A stretch of DNA of 9,295 nucleotides from JBGZFC01 sp964346495 (GTDB taxonomy: Bacteria > Bacteroidota > Bacteroidia > Bacteroidales > Dysgonomonadaceae). How positions within the stretch are numbered: the stretch's first letter is position 1; each line of letters opens with the position of its first letter. The DNA lies in assembly GCA_964346495.1 (NCBI GenBank), contig CAYFUW010000078.1, forward strand, positions 1 through 9,295. Reading direction: 5' to 3'. Made by a program: the position numbers and the translations under genes. Under the pieces are notes generated by a model. That model did no database searches. It had not been told where the DNA came from and was given only the letters and a program-made list of their open reading frames with translations. Shown here one piece after another: positions 1 to 7,123 of this stretch.

Positions 1-328
1 ATCATAAGTGAAAAAATACTGAATTTTTTCCCTAATTAAACTTTTAGCCTAATGACGAGTCTCTTACTATAATGATAGTAAAATAGCCTTTCAGTTCGTT
101 CAACATGATAAAACAATCATCTATTTTTATAAAAAACGTTTTTAGTAATAACAGATAATACCGGGATAAAACTTTTGATATAGCTTATTGTGAAAAAAAG
201 TACTTATAATAAGCTTCATGCAATTAAAAAGTTTTGTCTTAAATTGTAGTTGACCAAAGGAAAGAGTTTTGAACTATCTTCTTAAAGTAAAAAGGATTAA
301 ATAAAACAACAATTTAAATTAACATGAA
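1..328. other. AT-rich intergenic region upstream of the LRR gene
   Basis: I see no credible gene in this stretch; stops are frequent in all frames and no signal peptide or family motif appears. It should hold the promoter of the LRR gene, but there is no perfect Bacteroidetes -7 box (TAnnTTTG). The nearest matches, each with one mismatch, are AAGTTTTG at 229-236 and GAGTTTTG at 264-271, and neither has a well-spaced -33 TTG. No tRNA, riboswitch or strong hairpin was recognised. The end of the preceding gene is not in the window. Confidence 0.6.
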
Positions 329-619
329 ATGAAAACAAACATTACAAAAACATTATTGGTAACGCTTGTATTGGCTCTGTTCGTTGGTAAAGCACTTGGA
401 CAGGCAAATATGAACAGATACATCACTTTTGATGTAACAACTACGGGGGTTATGAGCTTAAAAGCTGATGCAAATAACACACCCGTTAGAATTGTAAGAA
501 ACGGAGTAAATATTGAAGACATTATTCTTAACGCTAACTGGATGTCAGTTTATTATTATGACCACGATGTAACAATAACTATTTATGGAGACGTTTGCGG
601 ATTTAGCAACGAGTATGGT

Positions 620-1680
620 GGAATATCGGCGATTGACGTGAGTAATAATATTGGGTTAACAGAGCTTTCGTGTAATAAAACCTATGAGCTTGTTGCTCTT
701 GATGTTAGTGCCTTAACTAATTTGGAGATATTAGAATGTTGGGGAAATAAATTGTCGTCTCTTGTTATTGGTAATTTAACGAACCTGACAAAACTGGATT
801 GTCACGATAACCAATTAACTACTCTAAATGTAGCAGGATTAACAAATCTTGAAACATTAAACTGTAGCAACAATCAAATCGCAACTCTCGATGTAGCCGG
901 TTTAATAAGTTTAGAAAGGCTCTACTGCGATGATAATCAAATATCTGCTTTAAATGTAGCCAATTTAAACGATTTAAAGTATTTACATTGCAATAACAAT
1001 CAGCTTACATCTCTTGATGTTACTAATTTATCGAGTTTGGAAAACTTGCATTGTGGAGGTAATGCCCTTAACTCTACTGACGCTATTGTCGGACTTTTAA
1101 CATTGGATAATATAAAATCGTTCGACTGCAGTAATTGCAATTTGACTGTTCTCGATGTAAGTGCTTTATCAAGCTTAGAGCGTTTATATTGTGGACACAA
1201 TCAGCTTACCACTTTCAATACTACTCATCTGGATGGTTTGAAAGAGTTGCATTGCAATAACAATCAATTCACAACATTGGATGTGGCAGGCTTAACAGGT
1301 ATAGAAATATAATCGTGTGGAGGTAATCTTTTTAACTCACTTGATGATGTAACAGGTATATATACTTTATCAAATATGAGAACTCTATATTTTGATGAGT
1401 TTAATTCTGCAACTCTCGATATTACTAATTTAACAGATTTGAATTTCTTGTATTGCAGAAACAGTACTATGCTTACAACTCTAAATGTTACCGGATTAAG
1501 CAGTCTGAAAGAGTTGCATTGTAACAACAATCAGCTCACAGCTCTTACTGTAACCAATCTACCTGAATTGAACTATCTGCATTGTGAAAACAACCAACTT
1601 ACATCTTTTGATGTTAGCAATTTAACTAATCTGACAACATTTAGCTGCTATCATAACAACTTTACTACTCAAGCATTGGA
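620..1680 (+). repeat. Leucine-rich repeat array, about 16 units
   Basis: The unit is about 21 residues (63 bp) with a cysteine two residues after the third leucine. Examples are LETLNCSNNQ, LERLYCDDNQ, LKYLHCNNNQ and LKELHCNNNQ (the last found twice). Two units (with CGGN near 1054 and 1315) are longer and carry an insert of the NSxDxxxGxxTL type. DNA is similar between units, for example GAGTTGCATTG near 1246 and 1511, so unit gain or loss by recombination is plausible. This is a protein-coding repeat, not a CRISPR array. Confidence 0.85.
1310..1312 (+). other. In-frame TAA stop replacing a conserved LRR leucine
   Basis: The codons read GAA ATA TAA TCG TGT GGA GGT AAT. The paralogous unit near 1040 reads GAA AAC TTG CAT TGT GGA GGT AAT, so the TAA sits where leucine is expected (LExLxCGGN). 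One base, T to A at 1311, turns TTA (Leu) into TAA. No frame change is needed, because the downstream frame continues to 2134 unbroken. Confidence 0.9.
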
Positions 1681-2169
1681 TGAGATATATTGTGCTCTTC
1701 CGCAAGCTAGTTTTTCCTGGATATATCCTGCCTCTTCGCCGACTGATGTAAATATTGATGTGGTTTTGGCTACTAATGCTCAGAATGCAAGAGCAAAACA
1801 GTGGCGTGTTCAATATCCGGGTACTGACGGAACTTACGAATTAGATATTCCTACTACGGGAACATATGAGTGTACTACAGATATTAACGCAATCGAGCTT
1901 GAAAGAAATATAAATGTATTCCCTAATCCTACTTCTGATTTGCTCAATATCAATAGCGACTATATTATCGAAAAAATAAGAGTTTACGATATGTTGGGTA
2001 AAGAGGTTATCAATAGACCCATTGATTATGTGCGCAATACTTCAATCAATGTTTCTAGCCTGAGTAGCGGAACATATCTCTTGTATGTTTATACCGATAA
2101 GGGTGTGGGAAGACATATTTTTATTAAAAAATAATTTTTGGTGTTGCGTATTTAGTGGTTCAGAGAATT

Positions 2170-2198
2170 GTAGAGACGCCATATTATGACGTCTCTAC
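2170..2198. repeat. GTAGAGACG palindrome, REP-like intergenic repeat
   Basis: The arms are GTAGAGACGCCAT (2170-2182) and ATGACGTCTCTAC (2186-2198). They pair over 13 positions with one C/A mismatch and a 3-base loop (ATT). No T-run follows, so it is not a terminator by itself. The outer sequence GTAGAGACG...CGTCTCTAC resembles a short palindrome I know as dispersed in intergenic regions of many Bacteroidetes and cyanobacteria. That family assignment is from memory and only one copy is in this window. Confidence 0.7.
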
Positions 2199-2226
2199 TA
2201 TGCAAACATAGAATTTATAATATTTT

Positions 2227-2263
2227 AAACCTAACAGATTTTCGGAAAACTGTCAGGTTTTTT
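2227..2263 (+). terminator. Rho-independent terminator of the LRR gene
   Basis: The arms AAACCTAACAG (2227-2237) and CTGTCAGGTTT (2250-2260) pair with one A/C mismatch. An inner TTTT/AAAA extension closes on a CGG loop, with one bulged A. A run of six T follows (2258-2263). It lies about 95 bp after the LRR stop and separates that gene from the next, which has its own promoter. Confidence 0.8.
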
Positions 2264-2312
2264 ATTACAATGTTGTTTAATGTCTGTCTTTAGTATGTTT
2301 AAGATAAAAAAA

Positions 2313-2344
2313 TTGTTTTTATTAAATTACTTGTGCTAAATTTG
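2313..2344 (+). promoter_or_regulatory. Bacteroidetes-type promoter for the TPR lipoprotein
   Basis: A perfect -7 box, TAAATTTG (consensus TAnnTTTG), lies at 2337-2344. A -33 TTG at 2313-2315 is 21 bp upstream, within the usual 19-21 bp spacing. The box is about 63 bp before the ATG at 2408. This is the most complete promoter in the window. Confidence 0.65.
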
Positions 2345-2407
2345 CACTATCTCTTTCAATCATAGTTAGAGGCATAAAAGTTATTGACTATTTAAAAAAA
2401 TATATAT

Positions 2408-3469
2408 ATGAAAAGAATATCTATATCTCGAATATTTCAGTTGGCACTTGTTATTATGCTCTTTCTGAACAGTTGTGTCGGAATTAAATATATAACTGTA
2501 GAAACCCGTGAGCCTGCGAGAATAGCTTTGCCTAAAACTATACGTTCCATATTGGTGGTGGACAACACAGTGAAGCAACCGAATGATTACGGTCATTATA
2601 AAGAGTTTTACGGCAGTAATGAAGTTGTAGAAAGTAGCGCATCTTCCGATAGTTTAGCATTTTTCTATACCGAAGCATTGGCTCAATTTCTCGGAGAAGA
2701 TGAGTTTTTTGATGAAGTAAAACATCTTCAAGTTCCACTTCGTACTGATGACAATTTTTGGTTAGAATCAGCTATTTCGCCCGAAGATATGATTGAGTTG
2801 CGCAAAGTGAGCAATTGCGATGCCATATTATCGTTAGAAAATTTGAGTATCGAAACGTATAAACAAGAACGTTATAGAGAAGGAGGATATACTTCCGCAC
2901 ATCTGTTCGGCAGATTAAACTCTACCCTGCGTGTTTATGCGCCAACTATGGAAGGTCTACTCCCAACTGTACACTATAGGGATAGTCTCCTTTGGGATGG
3001 TTTCGATGTTGAGGATCGAAATGCTTATTCTCCATATTATTTTATTCCAACAGTTGAAGAGGCAATGAAAGAATTGGTTGTTAGAGCAGCAGACAAAATG
3101 TCTTATGTACTAACACCTTACTGGATGAAGCAGGATAGATGGTATTATATTTCATCGGAAGCAAAAATGAAAGAAGGGGTTGCTTTTGCTGAAAAGAATC
3201 AGTGGCAAAATGCATTGGAGAGTTGGTTGGCGTTTTATGATTCAGAACGAGATAAAAGAATGAAGGCAAAAGCTGCCAATAATATTGCTCTTGCATACGA
3301 GATGATTGATGACTTGCAAAGAGCATTAGAATGGGCAGTAATTGCGGAGAAAGCCTTTCAGGAAACTTCGGGACCAAAATCCCTGGATTTGCGACGGGCT
3401 GTACTTCTGAAAAACGAGTATACACGCAGGCTCGACACGTCTAATCGACTAAATCTGGAAGCTCTCTAA
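2408..3469 (+). CDS. Putative lipoprotein with C-terminal TPR, DUF6340-like
   Basis: This is a 353-residue envelope lipoprotein. A type II signal peptide (MKRISISR, then a hydrophobic stretch) ends in the lipobox LNSC, with Cys23 as the lipidated residue. The next part, with REPARIALPKTIRSILVVDN, looks like the beta-strand start of the DUF6340 lipoproteins common in Bacteroidetes; I make that link by resemblance only. Residues about 255-315 form helical pairs of TPR type (AEKNQWQNALESWLAFYD, then KAKAANNIALAYEMIDDLQ and RALEWAVIAEKAF), suggesting protein-protein contact. No catalytic motif is visible. It has its own promoter and is convergent with folA, whose stop is only 21 bp away, with no clear terminator between. 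Its function is unknown; a lipoprotein with a TPR is certain, the family name is not. Confidence 0.85.
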   Translation: MKRISISRIFQLALVIMLFLNSCVGIKYITVETREPARIALPKTIRSILVVDNTVKQPNDYGHYKEFYGSNEVVESSASSDSLAFFYTEALAQFLGEDEFFDEVKHLQVPLRTDDNFWLESAISPEDMIELRKVSNCDAILSLENLSIETYKQERYREGGYTSAHLFGRLNSTLRVYAPTMEGLLPTVHYRDSLLWDGFDVEDRNAYSPYYFIPTVEEAMKELVVRAADKMSYVLTPYWMKQDRWYYISSEAKMKEGVAFAEKNQWQNALESWLAFYDSERDKRMKAKAANNIALAYEMIDDLQRALEWAVIAEKAFQETSGPKSLDLRRAVLLKNEYTRRLDTSNRLNLEAL

Positions 3470-3490
3470 AATAAAATCAAATAACTGTAT

Positions 3491-4036
3491 CTATTTCCTT
3501 TTGTAGGTGAGAAACGTGTATGGATAGGCGTGCCTTTCGTCAGCTTCGTTCTTTTCTTCATCTGCCAGATTCCATGTGTCGTTATCGATAGCAGGAAAGA
3601 AAGTATCGGCATTGTCAAATTTATGATGTATGCGTGTCAGATAGAGTGTCTCAACCCATTCTATTGCCTGTTTATATATCATTCCGCCACCAATAATAAA
3701 AGAGATTTCATCTTTTGTTTCGGCAAAAACCTCGTCCCAATTTCTGCAAACAACACAATTCGGGAAATCCTCTGCAGGTGCCGAAGTAATTACTATGTTT
3801 TTCCTATTAGGCAAAGCCCCCTTCGGGAGTGACTCGAAGGTGCGTCGTCCCATAATAACGGTGTGTCCCGAAGTGACATTTTTGAAATGTTTTAAATCGT
3901 TAGGCAGGTGACACAAAAGGTCTCCATCGCGCCCTATAGCGTAATGTTCGTCAACGGCAACAATAATGCTGTAGCCTTTTCGTATAATGTTTTGGTTTGA
4001 ACTCTCTTTTTTCATTTTTTCGTGTTGAAATTGCAA
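3491..4036 (-). CDS. folA: Dihydrofolate reductase
   Basis: FolA reduces dihydrofolate to tetrahydrofolate with NADPH in the cytoplasm, regenerating the folate oxidised by ThyA. Visible marks are SIIVAVDEHYAIGRDGDLL, then LPNDLKHFK with the catalytic acid Asp47 (equivalent to Asp27 in E. coli). The NADPH-binding segments are VIMGRRTFESLPKGALPNRKN (split here as VIMGRRTFES, residues 60-69, and LPKGALPNRKN) and IIGGGMIYKQA (from about residue 114). Cys42 stands where E. coli has Trp22, before the LP motif. At 181 residues it is about 20 longer than usual at the N-terminus; Met8 (4015) is an alternative start. Start 4036 is chosen because it is only 6 bp after the thyA stop. That spacing implies co-transcription with thyA. 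Confidence 0.95.
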   Translation of the reverse strand: MQFQHEKMKKESSNQNIIRKGYSIIVAVDEHYAIGRDGDLLCHLPNDLKHFKNVTSGHTVIMGRRTFESLPKGALPNRKNIVITSAPAEDFPNCVVCRNWDEVFAETKDEISFIIGGGMIYKQAIEWVETLYLTRIHHKFDNADTFFPAIDNDTWNLADEEKNEADERHAYPYTFLTYKRK

Positions 4037-4042
4037 TAATTA

Positions 4043-4837
4043 TTATACCGATACTTCTCCTTTGATGTGTGGATGCGGATTGTAATCTACCAACTCGAAA
4101 TCTTCATATTGGAAGTCGAAAATACTTTTTACATCCGGATTAATTTTCATTTTTGGCAAGCTGCGCGGCTCGCGTGAAAGTTGAAGCTTAACCTGCTCTA
4201 AATGATTAGAATAAATATGAGCATCGCCAAACGTGTGTATAAAATCACCCACTTTTAAGTTGGTAACCTGAGCCATCATCATCAGTAACAGAGAGTAAGA
4301 TGCAATATTGAACGGAACACCCAGAAATATATCTGCACTGCGTTGATAGAGTTGTAAGCTTAGTTTCCCGTCGGCTACATAGAATTGGAAAAAAGCGTGG
4401 CAGGGTGGGAGGTTCATATTTTTTAAATCGGCTACGTTCCACGAACTTACGATGATACGTCTCGAATCGGGATTGTTTTTTATAGTTTCCACCACTTCAG
4501 AAATCTGATCAATATGCTCTCCATTGTAGTCGGGCCACGAACGCCATTGATAGCCATAAATGTGTCCCAAATCGCCATCTTCGTCTGCCCATTCGTTCCA
4601 AATTCTCACGCCGTTATCGTTTAGGTATTTAATATTTGTATCACCTTTTAAGAACCATAAAAGTTCGTGAATTATCGATTTTAGATGGAGTTTTTTGGTA
4701 GTGAGTACAGGAAATCCGTCATTTAAGTTGAAACGAGCCTGATGACCGAAAATACTGATTGTTCCGGTTCCGGTTCTGTCGGTTTTTTCCACGCCTTCGT
4801 CAAGTACTCGTTGTAATAGGTCGAGATATTGTTTCAT
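4043..4837 (-). CDS. thyA: Thymidylate synthase
   Basis: ThyA methylates dUMP to dTMP using 5,10-methylene-tetrahydrofolate and releases dihydrofolate. The protein has 264 residues, the same as E. coli ThyA, and residue numbers match. Arg21 lies in TDRTGTGT, Trp80 in RIWNEWAD, the pair Arg126-Arg127 in DSRRIIVSSWN, the nucleophile Cys146 in LPPCHAFFQFYV, Arg166-Ser167-Ala168-Asp169 in QRSADIFLGVPFN, and Asn177 in the same segment. HTFGDAHIYSNH is also conserved. All key residues are present, so the enzyme should be active. It is the first gene of a two-gene operon with folA, with a TACTTTTG promoter box 53 bp upstream. It is a classical ThyA, not the flavin-dependent ThyX. Confidence 0.98.
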   Translation of the reverse strand: MKQYLDLLQRVLDEGVEKTDRTGTGTISIFGHQARFNLNDGFPVLTTKKLHLKSIIHELLWFLKGDTNIKYLNDNGVRIWNEWADEDGDLGHIYGYQWRSWPDYNGEHIDQISEVVETIKNNPDSRRIIVSSWNVADLKNMNLPPCHAFFQFYVADGKLSLQLYQRSADIFLGVPFNIASYSLLLMMMAQVTNLKVGDFIHTFGDAHIYSNHLEQVKLQLSREPRSLPKMKINPDVKSIFDFQYEDFELVDYNPHPHIKGEVSV

Positions 4838-4890
4838 TGTGATGTTTGATTACAAAAGATGAATAGATTTATATAGATATCTATGTTGAA

Positions 4891-4898
4891 CAAAAGTA
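4891..4898 (-). promoter_or_regulatory. -7 box TACTTTTG of the thyA-folA operon
   Basis: On the minus strand this reads TACTTTTG, a perfect match to TAnnTTTG. It lies 53 bp upstream of the thyA ATG. The -33 region about 19 bp further up is T-rich (CTTTTT) rather than a clear TTG. The same octamer precedes folC. Confidence 0.55.
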
Positions 4899-4978
4899 CA
4901 ATATTTTTTTAAATAAAAAGACATTTTTGTGTTGTTAGTTTTGAGTTCTGTCTGGATTGCAAATCCCTCCGACGAGAT

Positions 4979-5150
4979 GTCTTGTGTCTTGCGTCTTGCG
5001 TCTTGTGTCTTGNNNNNNNNNNNNNNNNNNNNNNNNNNNNNNNNNNNNNNNNNNNNNNNNNNNNNNNNNNNNNNNNNNNNNNNNNNNNNNNNNNNNNNNN
5101 NNNNNNNNNNNNGTCTTGCGTCTTGTGTCTTGTGTCTTGTATCTTGTATC
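4979..5150. repeat. Heptanucleotide tandem repeat GTCTTGY, interrupted by the gap
   Basis: Left of the gap there are five units from 4979: GTCTTGT, GTCTTGC, GTCTTGC, GTCTTGT and GTCTTG. Right of the gap five more run from 5113 to 5147 (GTCTTGC, three GTCTTGT, then ATCTTGT), with a final partial ATC. The phase starts cleanly at both gap edges. Only the last base of the unit (C or T) varies within the array. The opposite strand reads RCAAGAC. The true copy number is unknown because the gap falls inside the array. Confidence 0.9.
5013..5112. other. Assembly gap of exactly 100 N
   Basis: The run is exactly 100 bases, the usual placeholder for a gap of unknown size. Both flanks are the same heptamer repeat, so the array probably caused the break. 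The real distance between thyA and the lipoprotein gene is therefore not known, and other sequence could be missing here. Confidence 0.95.
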
Positions 5151-5268
5151 AAAAGAGTCTTTTCTGTTTTAAATATAATATTTCGCAAAAAACTCTGTTT
5201 ATATTTAAACGAAAATATTAAAAATTAGTCTAACAATTATAAATGGTCGAATTAAAAAATTAAATGCA

Positions 5269-5784
5269 ATGAAAAGAAAATTTACCAGAGCTCTGTTTAC
5301 AGGGTTGTTATTTTTAGGAATTATGTTTACGGGTACCTCTTGTTTTGTGGATAATCATATAGACACTGATGAGATACAAGAAATGATTGACAATTCACTT
5401 AACGGTCAGTGGAAAATAGTGGATATTGTAGTTAAAAAAGAACATTGGACCTGGTATCCTAGCAATGCTTATCCATATAAGGGTTACTATTACTGCGATG
5501 TGAAATTACCGGAGTTGACAAAGCCAATATTTGACGAAGGTGCCGTAATTGCATATTACAAACATTCTAACAATTCAAAAACAGCACTTCCTTTTGTGCA
5601 GGTTTTCGATTATGAATTTGTTGAAAATGGTGTTACTTATGTATCTAATTATACCGAAACTATAAGTTGTGATTTTAATCTTGGTTCGCCCTCAACTGCA
5701 ACTTTTATTATTGAAGCATCAGACAGAGAGCGTTTTGATCAGGATTTGAGAGACAGATACTTTCAGGTTGTGCTAATCTGGTAG
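5269..5784 (+). CDS. Small putative lipoprotein of unknown function
   Basis: This is a 171-residue protein with a type II signal peptide (MKRKFTRALFTG and a hydrophobic stretch) ending in TGTSC, with Cys25 as the lipidated residue. It should be anchored in the envelope by lipid. The mature part starts with an acidic segment (DTDEIQEMIDNSL), then GQWKIVDIVV and an aromatic region rich in Tyr and Trp (WTWYPSNAYPYKGYYYCDV). The following GAVIAYYK and ALPFVQVF strands resemble small Bacteroidetes lipoproteins of beta-sandwich type, but I cannot name a family. No catalytic motif is visible. The stop TAG (5782-5784) directly abuts the folC stop on the other strand. A promoter is not evident. Confidence 0.8.
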   Translation: MKRKFTRALFTGLLFLGIMFTGTSCFVDNHIDTDEIQEMIDNSLNGQWKIVDIVVKKEHWTWYPSNAYPYKGYYYCDVKLPELTKPIFDEGAVIAYYKHSNNSKTALPFVQVFDYEFVENGVTYVSNYTETISCDFNLGSPSTATFIIEASDRERFDQDLRDRYFQVVLIW

Positions 5785-7071
5785 TTAGCCGAAATATTGC
5801 AAAGTATCAGCCACAACAAATGAACTTCCGCCGATGAAAATAAAATCGTTTTCGTCGGCGTTTTCTTTTGCCGCCTCTATCGCTTTTGGCACATTTTCAA
5901 ATGTTTTGCCTTGTAAATTGTGTTTTTTTGCCAAGTCTGCTAATTTTAATTCGCTTAATCCTCTTTCGATAGAGGGTTTAGTGAAGTAGTAGGTTGCATT
6001 TGTGGGTAATAGTGTCAGTACCGATTCGATATCCTTATCATCTACCATTCCAAAAACCATATGCAGTTTGTTGTAGGTCTCATTTTGCAATTGCTCTACA
6101 ATATATTTTATCCCGTGCGAATTGTGCCCGGTATCACAAACAATTTTAGGGCTGTTTTGTACTGTTTGCCATCTTCCGTTTAATCCGGTTAACGAAACAA
6201 CATTCTCAAATCCTTCATATACAGCATTGTCTGGAATAGCAAATCCGATTTCTTTCAGTTGTGAAATAGCGGTAAGTACCGTTCTGGCATTTTTCTTCTG
6301 AGCAAATCCACCGAGTGAGCCTTTCAGATTTGGATACTCTTTGGTGTCGTAAATCCATTTATTGTTTTTCCTTTCCGCTTGGAAATAGTCGAAAAATGTC
6401 TCCGCGAAAAATATTGGAGCATCTTCCTTGTTAGCTTTTTCTATGAACACGTTTTTTACAGCATCATCGTCAACTTCGCCAATTATTACGGGTGTGGCAT
6501 GTTTTATTATTCCTGCTTTTTCGGATGCAATTTCGGGTAGCGTATTTCCTAAAAATTTCTCGTGATCGTGTCCTATATTGGTTATTACGCACAGTTCGGG
6601 CGTAATAATGTTAGTGCTATCCAATCTTCCGCCAAGACCAACTTCAATAATGGCAACATCAACACTCTGTTCTGCAAAATATAGAAAAGCCATCTCCATT
6701 GATAGCTCAAAGAAAGAAGGCATAATGGGTTCGAAATCATCTTTGTACTTTTCTACAAAATTTACTACATAATCTTTCTCAATCATTTTTCCATTTACCC
6801 GAATACGCTCTCTGAAATCGACCAAATGTGGTGAGGTATAGAGTCCTGTTTTATAACCTGATTGTTGTAAAACAGCAGCTAATAGATGCGAAGTAGAGCC
6901 TTTTCCGTTTGTTCCTCCAACGTGAATTGATTTGAATTTTTTATGAGGATTTCCAAACAATTTGTCCAATGCCAGGCTGTTGTCTAATCCGGGTTTGTAT
7001 GCCAAACTGCCTATGCGTTGATATTCAGGCATCTGGCTGTATAGATAGTTGAGAGTTTCGTTATATGTCAT
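5785..7071 (-). CDS. folC: Folylpolyglutamate synthase / dihydrofolate synthase
   Basis: FolC joins glutamate to dihydropteroate and/or lengthens the polyglutamate tail of folates, using ATP in the cytoplasm; it belongs to the Mur ligase family. With the start at 7071 it has 428 residues, normal for the family. Visible marks are the P-loop GGTNGKGST (residues 52-60), TSPHLVDFRERIRVNG, the strongly conserved EVGLGGRLDSTN, ITNIGHDH, SEKAGIIK and, near the C-terminus, CDTGHNSHG. The frame runs back to an ATG at 7113, but Met15 (7071, MTYNETLNYLY) fits the family start. The candidate promoter box lies at 7116-7123, which would place transcription start inside the longer version. It is convergent with the small lipoprotein and divergent from pfp. 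Confidence 0.95.
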   Translation of the reverse strand: MTYNETLNYLYSQMPEYQRIGSLAYKPGLDNSLALDKLFGNPHKKFKSIHVGGTNGKGSTSHLLAAVLQQSGYKTGLYTSPHLVDFRERIRVNGKMIEKDYVVNFVEKYKDDFEPIMPSFFELSMEMAFLYFAEQSVDVAIIEVGLGGRLDSTNIITPELCVITNIGHDHEKFLGNTLPEIASEKAGIIKHATPVIIGEVDDDAVKNVFIEKANKEDAPIFFAETFFDYFQAERKNNKWIYDTKEYPNLKGSLGGFAQKKNARTVLTAISQLKEIGFAIPDNAVYEGFENVVSLTGLNGRWQTVQNSPKIVCDTGHNSHGIKYIVEQLQNETYNKLHMVFGMVDDKDIESVLTLLPTNATYYFTKPSIERGLSELKLADLAKKHNLQGKTFENVPKAIEAAKENADENDFIFIGGSSFVVADTLQYFG

Positions 7072-7115
7072 TTTGTGTGGTTGTTTTTTGTCTGTACACT
7101 GTATTAAAAACAATG

Positions 7116-7123
7116 CAAAAGTA
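7116..7123 (-). promoter_or_regulatory. -7 box TACTTTTG of folC
   Basis: The minus strand reads TACTTTTG, a perfect TAnnTTTG and identical to the thyA box. It is 44 bp upstream of the ATG at 7071 and only 2 bp from the ATG at 7113, so it supports the shorter start. At 19 bp further up the -33 triplet is ATG, one mismatch from TTG. Confidence 0.5.

Larger units (their letters stand above)
329..2134 (+). pseudogene. Secreted leucine-rich-repeat protein with type IX sorting domain, interrupted by one in-frame stop
   Basis: The frame is open from ATG 329 to TAA 2132-2134 (601 codons) except for a single TAA at 1310-1312. Both halves are in the same frame and together form one normal architecture. 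Residues 1 to about 24 are a Sec signal peptide (hydrophobic TLLVTLVLALFVG, likely cut after ALG). A beta-rich cap follows, then about 16 leucine-rich repeats (residues about 98-450) of the form LxxLxCxxNxLxxLDVxxLxx. A linker with YPASSPTDVN and VLATNAQNA is typical of Bacteroidetes LRR proteins. The last 73 residues (from NVFPNPTSDLL to GRHIFIKK) are a Por/type IX sorting domain. The family is secreted or surface-anchored and LRRs usually bind proteins; the ligand is unknown. As read, translation stops after 327 residues in repeat 11 and the sorting domain is lost. A TTA-to-TAA change, or a base-call error, would explain it. Confidence 0.85.
4838..5268. other. Divergent intergenic region with the thyA promoter, heptamer repeat and assembly gap
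   Basis: This stretch separates thyA (-) from the small lipoprotein (+). It holds the thyA promoter box, the GTCTTGY array and 100 N. Open frames crossing the N run are artefacts of the repeat and the unknown bases. For the lipoprotein at 5269 no perfect -7 box is seen; the nearest is TATATTTA at 5200-5207, with one mismatch and no -33 TTG. Confidence 0.75.

Noticed and set aside
620..1680. CRISPR array
   Set aside because: The repeats are imperfect, contiguous, 63 bp in period and in frame; they encode leucine-rich repeats.
1376..2134. A separate gene starting at ATG 1376
   Set aside because: It is in the same frame as the upstream part, lacks a signal peptide although it ends in a secretion domain, and begins in the middle of a leucine-rich repeat. 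It is the 3' part of one interrupted gene.
2408..3469. A novel surface or defence system formed by the LRR protein and the two lipoproteins
   Set aside because: The LRR gene ends in its own terminator, the TPR lipoprotein has its own promoter, and the second lipoprotein is 1.8 kb away beyond thyA-folA. Nothing links them functionally.
3530..3832. Plus-strand frame inside folA
   Set aside because: It is antisense to a clear DHFR gene and has no recognisable features; the same holds for the frames antisense to thyA, pfp and folC.
4838..4890. Tetrahydrofolate riboswitch in the thyA leader
   Set aside because: The 53-base leader is too short and shows no conserved pairing; none was seen before folC either.
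4850..5228. Open frames on both strands crossing the N run, with KTQDAR-like or LASCVLCL-like peptides
   Set aside because: They are produced by the heptamer repeat and by unknown bases read as open. There is no family motif and no conserved start.
7072..7113. Longer folC start at 7113 (MFLIQCTDKK)
   Set aside because: The extra 14 residues do not fit the family start and the promoter box at 7116-7123 would leave no leader.
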